Shown: positions 8,788 to 17,560 of the stretch, piece by piece | Numbering within the stretch: position 1 is the stretch's first letter | Layout: every line of letters starts with the position of its first letter | Source of the DNA: WRCA01 sp964587855 | GTDB lineage: Bacteria > Pseudomonadota > Alphaproteobacteria > Rs-D84 | DNA length: 64,000 nt | NCBI GenBank assembly: GCA_964587855.1 | Contig: CAZPLT010000002.1 | Location: 11,729-75,728 of the forward strand | Reading direction: 5' to 3' | Made by a program: the position numbers and the translations under genes | The notes under the pieces: model-generated | What the model was told of the DNA's origin: nothing | The model's input: the letters and a program-made list of their open reading frames with translations, nothing else | The model's database searches: none

Positions 8788-9246
8788 ATGTCATTTCGCG
8801 CAACAGTAAAAGCCATGACTAAAATTATGGATGAAATGGGTCTTACTGAACTTGATTTAGAACGCCAATTTTTATTTGGTATTTATCGTAAACACGTACA
8901 TCTTTCGCGTCAAGGCGCAGCACAAGCATTTGCAACAATTCCTATGCCTGTTCCAGCAGCTCCGTTGACCAAGGTTTCATGCGAGGCATCTTCTAATCCT
9001 GCGGCATGTATAATAAATGCAGTACGCTCACCAATGGTTGGTGTCGCATATTTGGCACCGGAACCAGGTTCAAAACATTTTGCAGAAGTTGGTAAGAAAG
9101 TTAAAGCCGGTGATACAGTTTGTTTAATAGAAGCTATGAAAACATTTAACCCAGTCAAAGCCGATAAAGATGGCACAGTAAAAGAAGTCTTGGTTTCCGA
9201 TGGACAAGCAGTAGAATTTGATACGCCATTAATGGTGATAGAATAA
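8788..9246 (+). CDS. accB: Biotin carboxyl carrier protein of acetyl-CoA carboxylase
   Basis: A 152-residue AccB. The C-terminal biotinyl domain has the EAMKT motif (about residues 113-117), whose lysine carries biotin. The N-terminal part is a short poorly conserved region, and the alanine/proline-rich linker is brief. It forms an operon with accC, one nucleotide away, and together they start fatty acid synthesis by carboxylating acetyl-CoA. Confidence 0.96.
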   Translation: MSFRATVKAMTKIMDEMGLTELDLERQFLFGIYRKHVHLSRQGAAQAFATIPMPVPAAPLTKVSCEASSNPAACIINAVRSPMVGVAYLAPEPGSKHFAEVGKKVKAGDTVCLIEAMKTFNPVKADKDGTVKEVLVSDGQAVEFDTPLMVIE

Positions 9247-9247
9247 A

Positions 9248-10600
9248 ATGCCAGCCATAAAAAAAATCCTGATAGCGAATCGTGGGGAAATTGCTCTGCG
9301 AATTATTCGTGCTTGTCGAGATATGGGTATAAGAACAGTCGCAGTTTATTCTTCTACGGATCGCACTGCTTCGCACGTTCATATTGCAGACGAATCTGTT
9401 TGTATTGGTCCAGGTCCAGCAAAAGATTCTTATCTTAATGAATCTGCAATTTTAACAGCGGCTTTGCTGACTAATTCTGATGCAATTCATCCAGGGTATG
9501 GATTTTTATCTGAACGCGCAGAATTTGTAGAAAAAGTCGAATTACACAATTTAATCTGGATTGGTCCAGATGCAAATATGATTTCCAAAATGGGTGATAA
9601 AGTCGCCGCCAAGAAAACCGCAATAAAATGCGGTCTGCCGGTTGTTCCAGGTAGTGAGGGCGCAGTGGACACATTAGAATCCGCATTGGAATGGGGTGAA
9701 AAAATTGGATATCCAGTTATGTTGAAAGCATCGGCTGGTGGTGGTGGCAAGGGTATGCGACCAGTTAATAGTGCTTCTGAAATGGCCGAAGCGTTTCAAA
9801 TGACCAAGCGCGAGGCCAAGGCTGGTTTTGGTGATGACACCCTGTATATGGAAAAATTGTTATTACATCCCAGACACATTGAATTTCAAGTTTTGGCGGA
9901 TAAACATGGCGGAGCGGTGATTTTTGGGGAACGCGATTGTTCGTTGCAACGTAAAAACCAAAAAGTTATGGAAGAATGCCCTGCTGCCGCACTGACCACC
10001 AAACAACGCGATGATATGATTGAAATTTGTCGCGCTGCTGTGAAAAAAATGGGATATACAAATGCTGGAACTTTGGAATTTATGTTTGAAGACGGTAAAT
10101 TTTATTTCCTTGAAATGAATACCAGATTACAGGTGGAACATCCAGTAACGGAAATGGTTTATGGGGTGGACTTGGTTCGTGAACAAATTCGTATTGCCCA
10201 GGGTGAAAAGCTGGGATACAACCAGGGAAATCTTATTCCAAACGGACACGCAATAGAATTTCGTATCAATGCTGAAGATTCAGAAACATTTATTCCAAAT
10301 CCTGGAAAAATAACAGCATATAATCCACCAGGGGGATTGGGAATAAGAATTGATTCTGCGGTTTATACTGGGTATGAAATACCACCAACGTACGACTCTT
10401 TGATTGCAAAATTGATAGTTTGGGCACCAAATCGTCCAGCATGTTTGATGCGTGCACAAAGAGCTTTGGATGAATTTATTATAGAAGGTATAAAAACAAC
10501 AATTCCTCTGCAGCAAAAATTATTACAAGTCAAAGACGTAAAATCTTTGAATGTAGATAATCATTGGTTGGAAGAGTTTTTATCTAAAGGTAAAAAATAA
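9248..10600 (+). CDS. accC: Biotin carboxylase subunit of acetyl-CoA carboxylase
   Basis: A 450-residue AccC that carboxylates the biotin of AccB using ATP and bicarbonate. It has an N-terminal biotin-carboxylase fold (KKILIANRGEIALRIIRAC), the glycine-rich ATP loop GGGGKGM and the catalytic EMNTRLQVEHPVTEM motif. Length is normal. Placed directly after accB. Confidence 0.97.
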   Translation: MPAIKKILIANRGEIALRIIRACRDMGIRTVAVYSSTDRTASHVHIADESVCIGPGPAKDSYLNESAILTAALLTNSDAIHPGYGFLSERAEFVEKVELHNLIWIGPDANMISKMGDKVAAKKTAIKCGLPVVPGSEGAVDTLESALEWGEKIGYPVMLKASAGGGGKGMRPVNSASEMAEAFQMTKREAKAGFGDDTLYMEKLLLHPRHIEFQVLADKHGGAVIFGERDCSLQRKNQKVMEECPAAALTTKQRDDMIEICRAAVKKMGYTNAGTLEFMFEDGKFYFLEMNTRLQVEHPVTEMVYGVDLVREQIRIAQGEKLGYNQGNLIPNGHAIEFRINAEDSETFIPNPGKITAYNPPGGLGIRIDSAVYTGYEIPPTYDSLIAKLIVWAPNRPACLMRAQRALDEFIIEGIKTTIPLQQKLLQVKDVKSLNVDNHWLEEFLSKGKK

Positions 10601-10627
10601 AAAAACCGCCGTTTGGCGGTTTTTTTA
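10597..10627. terminator. Bidirectional terminator between accC and infC
   Basis: AAAAACCGCC (10601-10610), loop GTTT, GGCGGTTTTT (10615-10624). Serves the converging accC and infC genes; the infC stop lies inside it. Confidence 0.85.
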
Positions 10628-11179
10628 TTTTGCAGGCGCAATTATTATAGATCTTGTTTTTTCATCAGGTTTGGATTTGGATTCAACCAATCCTTTGTCC
10701 CCTATTATTTGAATAACGCGTTCAAAAAGATTTGTTGTTGCACCAGATCTGGCACCAATCGCAAGTACTTTTTTACTGCCTTTGGTCATTACTGATATTT
10801 TAACCTTGTCCCCATCGCCTAAAAATTCAAATACCTTTTTCATTTTGATATTTAAATCATTTTCTTCAATGAATGGTTTTATCCAAACTTCCTTCATTTC
10901 GTTTGTTTTTTGATGTTTGCGAGCTTCGGAAGCTTTCTTTTTTTGCTCATATTTGAATTTACCGTAATTCATAATCTTTACAATAGGCGGCACATTGGTT
11001 GCGTTTATTTCAACCAAATCCATGTCATTATCTATTGCCATTTGTAAAGCCTGTGGGGTTGGCATTACACCAAGATTTGCGCCAGTTTCAGAAATTACCT
11101 GAACACTTTTTGCAAAAATTTTATTATTCATTCGTGGACCGAAATCACGGCGTGCTTCTCTATTAAATGTTGGTTTTAT
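10625..11179 (-). CDS. infC: Translation initiation factor IF-3 with an AUA start
   Basis: An IF-3 of 184 residues if translation starts at ATA 11177-11179. The ATA is preceded by AAGGAG at 6 nt spacing, and the 16 codons before the first ATG (11129-11131) encode the family's N-terminal segment (KPTFNREARRDFGPR). A start at that ATG would have no ribosome site and would give 168 residues. The core RVREV-like N-domain, the linker rich in lysine (KFKYEQKKKASEARK) and the C-domain (KVKISV) are present. infC in many bacteria uses AUU or similar starts, which IF-3 itself discriminates against, giving autoregulation. Confidence 0.93.
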   Translation of the reverse strand: MKPTFNREARRDFGPRMNNKIFAKSVQVISETGANLGVMPTPQALQMAIDNDMDLVEINATNVPPIVKIMNYGKFKYEQKKKASEARKHQKTNEMKEVWIKPFIEENDLNIKMKKVFEFLGDGDKVKISVMTKGSKKVLAIGARSGATTNLFERVIQIIGDKGLVESKSKPDEKTRSIIIAPAK

Positions 11180-11219
11180 TGTGGTCTCCTTTATAATCAG
11201 ACAGCTTGATTCTAGACAT

Positions 11220-11903
11220 TTATTCCATACTTTTCAACATTTTTTGCAATTGGTCCCATGCAGTCTTTTTAGAATCGGGTTTCAGAATCATATAACTTGG
11301 GGTCGGAATAGAAAATACTTGAAACTCAGGATCTTTTTTAAATTGATATTTTGCCGCCAATGGACCAAGCGTTAAAACAGCCCGAGGTTTGCTAAGATCA
11401 ATAAATTTATCAATAAATGGTTTGGTCAAAGAAAGTTCTTCGTCAGTTGGTGTTCTGCCCCCTGGTGTGCGCCAAAACAATAATGGACATATAGACACAA
11501 GACTTCTTTCCAGACCAATAGCATTTAACATCTTGTCCAAAAGTTCACCAGAAACGCCAGACAAAATTTGTCCAAATTCATCATCTTCGGATGAAGGTAC
11601 ATCGGTTAAAATTAGTAATTTTTTCCCAATTGTCGGTAAAATAATATTTTTTGCAAACATTTTTAATGGATGATTAAATTCTGTAATTGTATCGCACAGT
11701 TCTGAAAAATTTGTTGCATTGCATACTATTTCTTGGGCTGTGGTAAGAGACATCGGGGCAATAGGTGTAATTATATTTTTTGTATTATTTGTTATATTTT
11801 GTTCAACATTTTCTTGGGGTGATATTTTTTTTAAAGGGGTAAAATTAGAAAGTTCCCACTTTACACCTGCCAGATATAAATCGTGTAACGAATTGAATTT
11901 CAT
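11220..11903 (-). CDS. Uracil-DNA glycosylase, family 4-like
   Basis: A 227-residue member of the uracil-DNA glycosylase superfamily, which removes uracil from DNA. The motifs LTDVPSSEDDEFGQ (about residue 97), SGELLDKML and LLFWRTPGGRTPT are in order, then LTLGPLAAK. The alphaproteobacterial form has FWR where classical family 4 has CR. I see none of the four iron-sulfur cysteines in their usual places. I chose ATG 11901-11903, preceded by GGGAAAA; a longer frame would run into the pal promoter. The N-terminal 90 residues are variable. Confidence 0.8.
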   Translation of the reverse strand: MKFNSLHDLYLAGVKWELSNFTPLKKISPQENVEQNITNNTKNIITPIAPMSLTTAQEIVCNATNFSELCDTITEFNHPLKMFAKNIILPTIGKKLLILTDVPSSEDDEFGQILSGVSGELLDKMLNAIGLERSLVSICPLLFWRTPGGRTPTDEELSLTKPFIDKFIDLSKPRAVLTLGPLAAKYQFKKDPEFQVFSIPTPSYMILKPDSKKTAWDQLQKMLKSME

Positions 11904-11913
11904 AAGATTTTCC

Positions 11914-11942
11914 CTTGATTTTTCAGATAATAGCATGTAAAA
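11914..11942 (+). promoter_or_regulatory. Promoter of pal
   Basis: TTGATT, 17 nt, TAAAAT ahead of pal; GGGAG then lies before the pal start. Confidence 0.55.
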
Positions 11943-11979
11943 TAATACCTGAACCAAAAAAACACAAGGGAGTATTTTC

Positions 11980-12399
11980 ATGAAAATGCAAAAAATTATG
12001 ATGTTAGCAGGCGTAGCTGGCTTGTTGGCAGCATGTGGTGGTGCAAATAAAATTGTTGAACCATCAAATTTGAACGAACAACGCGCGTTCTTTGATTTTG
12101 ATTCTTCAGTAATCAGAGAAGATGCACAAAATAATTTGTTGGGCCAATCTTTATATATGAAGCATTATCCAGAAACCAAAATTCAAATTGCTGGTAACTG
12201 CGACGAACGCGGAACAACAGAATACAATTTGGGCTTGGGCGCACGTCGTGCCAATGCAGCTAAAGCTGTGATGGTTAAAGACGGTATCGAAGCTAAACGT
12301 ATTTCAACCATTTCTTATGGTAAAGAACGTCCATGGAAATTGGGCAGTGACGAAAGCGTATGGGAAAAGAACCGTAACGCAACAACAACCGTTAAATAA
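11980..12399 (+). CDS. pal: Peptidoglycan-associated lipoprotein Pal
   Basis: A 139-residue outer-membrane lipoprotein of the Tol-Pal system. It has a signal peptide ending in the lipobox LLAAC (about residues 15-19) and an OmpA-like peptidoglycan-binding domain (GNCDERGTTEYNLGLGARRA, then TISYGKERP). The usual upstream tolB, tolA, tolR and tolQ are absent here; it is transcribed alone between a promoter and a terminator. The mature protein is short because the linker after the lipobox is brief. Confidence 0.95.
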   Translation: MKMQKIMMLAGVAGLLAACGGANKIVEPSNLNEQRAFFDFDSSVIREDAQNNLLGQSLYMKHYPETKIQIAGNCDERGTTEYNLGLGARRANAAKAVMVKDGIEAKRISTISYGKERPWKLGSDESVWEKNRNATTTVK

Positions 12400-12427
12400 A
12401 AAAATCCGCCAATTGGCGGATTTTTTA
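12399..12427 (+). terminator. Intrinsic terminator after pal
   Basis: AAATCCGCC, loop AATT, GGCGGATTTTTT starting at the pal stop codon. Confidence 0.85.
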
Positions 12428-12460
12428 TAAGGACAAAGGTTTTTTCTTTGTCCTTCTTTC

Positions 12461-12489
12461 TTGCAATCTTTTTCCCTTGTGATTATACT
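12461..12489 (+). promoter_or_regulatory. Promoter of the lptF-like gene, leaderless
   Basis: TTGCAA (12461-12466), 17 nt, TATACT (12484-12489), then 7 nt to ATG 12497. There is no ribosome site, so the mRNA should begin at the start codon. Confidence 0.7.
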
Positions 12490-12496
12490 TTGAAGC

Positions 12497-13561
12497 ATGA
12501 AGATTCTAGATAGGTATTTGCTGAGGCAAATAGCCTCATTTTTTATAATGCTATTACTGGTTTTAACCGGCTTGGCTTGGATGCTGCAAATTCTATCTAT
12601 GCTGAGAATACTTATTCAATATAATGTTAGTATGGGCGGCTTTTTGGGTTTAACCCTGATGATGGTACCATTTATCGCAACGCTTATAATCCCATTTGCT
12701 TTGTTTATAGCTGTTATGTTTGTTTATAATCGTTTAATAGCGGATCGCGAGATAACTGTTATGGTTGGTTCTGGGTTATCCCCTGCTCGAATTGCCAGGC
12801 CAGCGTTAATCTTTGCAGGTTTATTGACTGTTGTGCATTTGATTTTAAGTATTTGGCTGGTGCCAACAACCCAGGAAAGATTTTATAAAAAACAATGGGA
12901 AATGAGATATGGGTTGGCTCATCTTGCTTTGCAAGAAGCCTCTTTTAATGAACTGGCGGATAATTTGGTTGTGTTTGTTAACAAGGTTAATAACATGGAT
13001 ATTTCAGGATTGATGTTATTTGATAATCGTAATTCAAAAAATCAGTTAGTTGCTTTGGCAGAAAAAGGAAAGCTGATATCAACATCACGTGGAATGTCTA
13101 TTGTTATGGCGAATGGTTCGGTTCAGACTTTGGGCGATTCGTTTGTAATTGGTACTTTTGATTCTTTTGATATGGATATGAATATATCAGACAAACAGGT
13201 AAAGTTCTCTTTTAAGACAAGACGTATTTCAACACCGCAATTAATCAGTGTTACGCGCAATAAAAATGATTTTAAACCGTCTGAATATAAATTATTAATA
13301 TCGGAATTGGCAAATCGATTTTTAATGCCGTTTATTGACATAATATTTGTATTAATTGCTACACTGGTCATGTTAAAAACCTCACTTTTAAGAAGAAGAA
13401 TAAGTTTATCTCCGTTTATTGCTACGGCAAGTATGGGCACAGCAATGGGGCTATTTATGACTTTTTCTGGTATAGTTGGATCATTTTCAGGTCTGGCTGT
13501 TTTAGCAACTGTAGAGTTTACAGTTATAGGCGTTTTAATATTAATGTTGTTTAAAAAATGA
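12497..13561 (+). CDS. lptF: LPS export permease, LptF/LptG family
   Basis: A 354-residue YjgP/YjgQ-family protein, the inner-membrane part of the LPS transporter LptB2FG. It starts with MKILDRYLLRQ, has three N-terminal membrane helices (about 10-35, 55-85, 100-120), a central periplasmic jellyroll and three C-terminal helices. In most alphaproteobacteria two such genes (lptF and lptG) precede lptD; only one is here. I label it lptF by position, since F and G are hard to tell apart by eye. Its end overlaps lptD by 4 nt. Confidence 0.85.
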   Translation: MKILDRYLLRQIASFFIMLLLVLTGLAWMLQILSMLRILIQYNVSMGGFLGLTLMMVPFIATLIIPFALFIAVMFVYNRLIADREITVMVGSGLSPARIARPALIFAGLLTVVHLILSIWLVPTTQERFYKKQWEMRYGLAHLALQEASFNELADNLVVFVNKVNNMDISGLMLFDNRNSKNQLVALAEKGKLISTSRGMSIVMANGSVQTLGDSFVIGTFDSFDMDMNISDKQVKFSFKTRRISTPQLISVTRNKNDFKPSEYKLLISELANRFLMPFIDIIFVLIATLVMLKTSLLRRRISLSPFIATASMGTAMGLFMTFSGIVGSFSGLAVLATVEFTVIGVLILMLFKK

Positions 13562-15582
13562 AAAAAATATATGCGTTTTGTCTTTTAGCTTTATTTTTTT
13601 GTGCTGCCGCAAGTGCTGCTGGATTAGATGCAAACGCACCAAAAACTATAACTGCACCAAAAATAGAATATGACGTAACAGAAAAAGCAATTAAAACAAC
13701 CGGGGATACCAGTATAACGAACGAATCTGGTCAAAGTATAAATTTAGTTGATGCTTATTTAAGTGAAAAAAATACCAATGTATCTGGTAAAGAAGTTACT
13801 TTATACCTATCAAAACAGACAAAAATAACCGCCAAAGATATACAAAAAGATGGGGATAAAACAACGGCATTACATTTAAGCTATACAACGTGCGCTAATT
13901 GTGGCGATGTCAGGGATGCTTGGAGTATATCTGCATCTAAATTGGATCATGAAAATTTAAAGATGGAAATGACTTTTTATAATCCAGTTTTGTGGTTTTA
14001 TGACGTTCCAGTGTTTTGGTTTCCCCAGATGAGCTATCCTGATCCACGTGTAAAATATAAAACTGGTTTTCTATTTCCATATTTAAATTCAACAAACAAT
14101 ATGGGAATGCAGGTTAATGTACCGTTCTATATGAATTTTTCTGATAATCATGATGCTACCATCACAGCGTCATATTTAACCGACGAAAATATTTTATGGC
14201 AAGTAGAACATCGTTTGAATATGAAGCGTTCCAGTATAAAAACAACGGGTTCATATACTCATAATAAAGCGGGCATGGATAGATGGCATGTTTTTAATAA
14301 AGATTTGGTAGAACTGGGCGATAATGCACTTTTAAATATCTTTTTTGATAGGACGTCAGACAAGACTTATTTACAGCAATATGATTTTTATAATGACCAG
14401 CCATATTTAGATTCGGGTGCACGTCTGGAATTATTTGCGTCCCGGGGCTATACAACAATTGATACACATTTCTTCCAAGAACTGCGTGTATTAAGTGGTA
14501 ATTATAATAATCCATCTGGCGATATTTTACCCAACGTTCATGGTGTTTATCAAACTACACCAATATTTGAAAATACATATTTATCATTTATGGGTGATGT
14601 TCTGGGTATCAGCAGCAGTGATTCGACCAGTCAAAGACTAATTGGCTCCACACAAATAATATCGCCGTGGATTCTCCCATTTGGGCAAAAACTGACACTT
14701 TCTGCTTCTGTGCGGTACGATGCCTATAATTTTATAAACACCCCTATTTATGGCATTCCAGACGATTTTTCTGGGGTTAAATCCCGCTTTTTGCCATCTG
14801 GATATGTTGAATGGTCGTTGCCCTTTATGAAAAACGGCGAAGATTGGATTAATATAATCGAGCCCAAGGCCAGATTAACAGTACAGCGCAGATTAAATGC
14901 ATCTGGATTTGTGAATACAGATTCAGCCGGTTCTTTGCTTTCTGATGCAATGTTGTTTTCTGATAATCGTTTGTCTGGGTATGATCTTTGGACTAATGGA
15001 AATTATGCGGATTATGGACTGGATTGGACGGCATTTTCAGTAAATGATTTACGTTCTGAAATTTTTGTTGGGCAAAGTTATGACTTTTTTACCCCGGGAA
15101 ATTTGGATCCAAATTCTGGGTTTCATGATGGTGCGTCTGATTATGTTGCCAGAGCTGGTTTTTATTCTGGTGAATATTTTAGCTTTTTAAATAGATTCAG
15201 ATTTGGAAATGATGATTTGGGATTGCGTCATTTAGAATCTATGGCTCGTGTGGGTGGGGATAATTACGCAGAAGGTGGGTATATCAGAGCAACACAGTTT
15301 ACAGATGCGCTGGTTCTGGACAGAGTAATAAGCGAAGCAGTATTGGGCGGCGGCATTAAACTGACTGACAGACTTTCATTAAAAACACGTGTTATTTACA
15401 ATATATCTGATGACAGAATACAACGTTTAAGCACAGGCTTGTATTATGAACATCCGTGCTATACAATATCGTTTGATTATTCCAAAGATGGGGCCGAGCG
15501 TATTTACCAAGATGGTGAAAATTATTATGGTGGTACACGATTCAAGTTCCAATTTGCATTAAAACTTACCGAAGGAAAATAG
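13558..15582 (+). CDS. lptD: LPS-assembly protein LptD
   Basis: A 674-residue outer-membrane barrel that inserts LPS into the outer leaflet. A signal peptide ends near residue 20 (ASAAG). An OstA-like N-terminal domain runs from about 33 to 110. The CANCGDVRDAWSISA segment carries the conserved cysteine pair, and the rest forms the long barrel ending in LKLTEGK. Length is on the short side for the family. It follows the LptF-like gene directly, with a SurA-like chaperone next, the normal context for outer-membrane assembly genes. Confidence 0.92.
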   Translation: MKKIYAFCLLALFFCAAASAAGLDANAPKTITAPKIEYDVTEKAIKTTGDTSITNESGQSINLVDAYLSEKNTNVSGKEVTLYLSKQTKITAKDIQKDGDKTTALHLSYTTCANCGDVRDAWSISASKLDHENLKMEMTFYNPVLWFYDVPVFWFPQMSYPDPRVKYKTGFLFPYLNSTNNMGMQVNVPFYMNFSDNHDATITASYLTDENILWQVEHRLNMKRSSIKTTGSYTHNKAGMDRWHVFNKDLVELGDNALLNIFFDRTSDKTYLQQYDFYNDQPYLDSGARLELFASRGYTTIDTHFFQELRVLSGNYNNPSGDILPNVHGVYQTTPIFENTYLSFMGDVLGISSSDSTSQRLIGSTQIISPWILPFGQKLTLSASVRYDAYNFINTPIYGIPDDFSGVKSRFLPSGYVEWSLPFMKNGEDWINIIEPKARLTVQRRLNASGFVNTDSAGSLLSDAMLFSDNRLSGYDLWTNGNYADYGLDWTAFSVNDLRSEIFVGQSYDFFTPGNLDPNSGFHDGASDYVARAGFYSGEYFSFLNRFRFGNDDLGLRHLESMARVGGDNYAEGGYIRATQFTDALVLDRVISEAVLGGGIKLTDRLSLKTRVIYNISDDRIQRLSTGLYYEHPCYTISFDYSKDGAERIYQDGENYYGGTRFKFQFALKLTEGK

Positions 15583-15585
15583 TTA

Positions 15586-16407
15586 ATGAGAAAAATATTT
15601 ATGCTTTTTGCTTTCTGTTTAATACCATGTGCGCTGAATGCTGCCAGTGTTATTGCAACAATAAATGGAACACCAATAACTGATGCGGATATTGTGGCAC
15701 GGGTAAAATTAATGACTGCCCAGGGACATAATTATACAGATAATCGCAAACGCGCCCTGAATAATATTATAGATGACAGCGTAAAAATAAAATATGCTGA
15801 AAATTTTAAAATTACCCCGACAGATGATGAAGTAAATAAGCAATTAAAACAGATGAATATGACAAGTTTATCTGGGACAGAACGTGAAATGGCAAAATCT
15901 GCAATCAAGGCAGATATAGCGTGGCAAATTGTAATTGCGCGCACAATAATGCCAACCATAGCCGTTAATAAAGAGGAAATAGCAAGCGAAACAGCAGAAC
16001 TTGAACGTGCCAAAGGTTTGCCTTTAGAAATAACCTTTATTCGTTTATTAAATATACCAGAATCTGTTGCAAAAAGTTTGACTGTACCCAAAGATTGTGA
16101 TGATGCAATGCATATAGCCGAGAACTTGGGTGGTGCACCACAGAAGTTAACTGCCCCACAATACGAGTTATCTGATGATATTCGTGAACGTATGGCTGGT
16201 CTAGATTTATTAAAATGGTCATCGCGCCAAGATGATTCGGTTATTTTAATTTGTAATAAAAAAAGAATGAAAGATTATGCTCAATTGGATAACATTTTGG
16301 AACGTAATGCAGTATGGAAAAAAGCAATGTTCCAAGGAGATCAGCAATTAAAACAATTACGTAGAAAAGCAGTTGTTGTAATTATGGATGATAAATACAA
16401 AATCTAA
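15586..16407 (+). CDS. SurA-like periplasmic chaperone
   Basis: A 273-residue secreted protein with a signal peptide (cleavage near ALNAAS, residue 20) and a SurA N-terminal helical domain (ATINGTPITDADIVARVKLM). The middle and C-terminal part contain no clear parvulin catalytic motif. It lies between lptD and rlmN; in alphaproteobacteria a SurA-like gene usually follows lptD, and LptD is a known SurA client. It may act only as a chaperone. The C-terminal peptide-binding helix seems to be retained. Confidence 0.75.
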   Translation: MRKIFMLFAFCLIPCALNAASVIATINGTPITDADIVARVKLMTAQGHNYTDNRKRALNNIIDDSVKIKYAENFKITPTDDEVNKQLKQMNMTSLSGTEREMAKSAIKADIAWQIVIARTIMPTIAVNKEEIASETAELERAKGLPLEITFIRLLNIPESVAKSLTVPKDCDDAMHIAENLGGAPQKLTAPQYELSDDIRERMAGLDLLKWSSRQDDSVILICNKKRMKDYAQLDNILERNAVWKKAMFQGDQQLKQLRRKAVVVIMDDKYKI

Positions 16408-17468
16408 TGAAACAGGTCCTTTTTAATCTTACAAAACCAGAACTAGAAAAATTCGTAACGGATTTAGGGCAATCAAAATTTCGCGCGAAACAAATAACTG
16501 AATGGTTAAATCGCGGTGCGCCAGATTTTTCCGTGATGAAAAATTTGCCAGAATCGCTGCGGATGCAGCTGGACAAGGGCTCAGCCACCCTGCCCTGTGA
16601 AATTGTTCAAAAATTAGAATCATCAGACGGGCAAACAACTAAATTTTTGTTAAAATTAAATGATAATGAATTGATAGAATCGGTTTTAATGCGAACCAGC
16701 TATGGAAACAGTGTTTGTGTTTCCAGTCAGGTTGGTTGTGCCATGGGTTGCAAATTTTGTGCCAGCACGTTACTGGGACTGAAAAGAAATTTGACCGTAA
16801 ATGAAATGATGGCCCAGGTTTTGGTTGCTCAATGGGCACTTCGTGGGGACACTGGAAATTCGCGTGCAAATGGCGATCCAAATAATAATGATGTGTCTCA
16901 TTTAGTTGTTATGGGCACGGGCGAACCATTACAAAATTTAGAAAACCTAAAGGGCTTTTTGGAACGTGTAAATTCTGAATTAAATATAGGTTGGCGTCGT
17001 ATAACCGTTTCAACCTGTGGCATAGTTCCTGGTATAAACGAGCTTACTAAATGGGGCAAGCCTATAAATCTGGCTATTTCATTACACGCCGCTGTCAGCA
17101 GCATGCGCAGCGAATTGATGCCTAGTAATAAAATGTATGATTTAACCGAAGTTTTAGATGCGTCTTTTGGGTTTTCAGAAAAAACAGGTCGTCAATTGAT
17201 GATAGAATATATTTTATTGGGCGGAAAAAATGATTCTGAACAAGATGCAAAAGATTTAATTGCTCTATTACACGGTAAAAATTGTATGGTGAATATAATT
17301 CCATGGAACGCGGTATCTGAACGTGACTTTATTGCCCCCAGTGGAAATACAGTTCATAAATTCCAAGACGTATTATTAAAAAATGGCATCCATGCACGAA
17401 TTCGCCGGGAACGTGGCGCTGATATTGGCAGTGCTTGCGGACAATTACGTATAAATAATAACGTATAA
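16407..17468 (+). CDS. rlmN: 23S rRNA/tRNA adenine-C2 methyltransferase RlmN
   Basis: A 353-residue radical-SAM enzyme that methylates A2503 of 23S rRNA and A37 of some tRNAs. The CxxxCxxC motif (GCAMGCKFCAST, around residues 110-120) binds the iron-sulfur cluster. The MGTGEPLQN segment and the C-terminal cysteine (GSACGQL) near residue 345 are present. The start overlaps the preceding stop by 1 nt (TAATG). Confidence 0.95.
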   Translation: MKQVLFNLTKPELEKFVTDLGQSKFRAKQITEWLNRGAPDFSVMKNLPESLRMQLDKGSATLPCEIVQKLESSDGQTTKFLLKLNDNELIESVLMRTSYGNSVCVSSQVGCAMGCKFCASTLLGLKRNLTVNEMMAQVLVAQWALRGDTGNSRANGDPNNNDVSHLVVMGTGEPLQNLENLKGFLERVNSELNIGWRRITVSTCGIVPGINELTKWGKPINLAISLHAAVSSMRSELMPSNKMYDLTEVLDASFGFSEKTGRQLMIEYILLGGKNDSEQDAKDLIALLHGKNCMVNIIPWNAVSERDFIAPSGNTVHKFQDVLLKNGIHARIRRERGADIGSACGQLRINNNV

Positions 17469-17510
17469 TCAATAAGTTATAAGTTATTTCGCACGAAATG
17501 ATTTTAGCCT

Positions 17511-17539
17511 TGCCCGAATCGTTGGATTCGGGTATTTTT
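17511..17539 (+). terminator. Intrinsic terminator between rlmN and parA
   Basis: CCCGAATC (17513-17520), loop GTTG, GATTCGGG (17525-17532), then TATTTTT. It sits between rlmN and the parA ribosome site. Confidence 0.7.
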
Positions 17540-17560
17540 GCGTGGTAAAGGAAACAGGAA

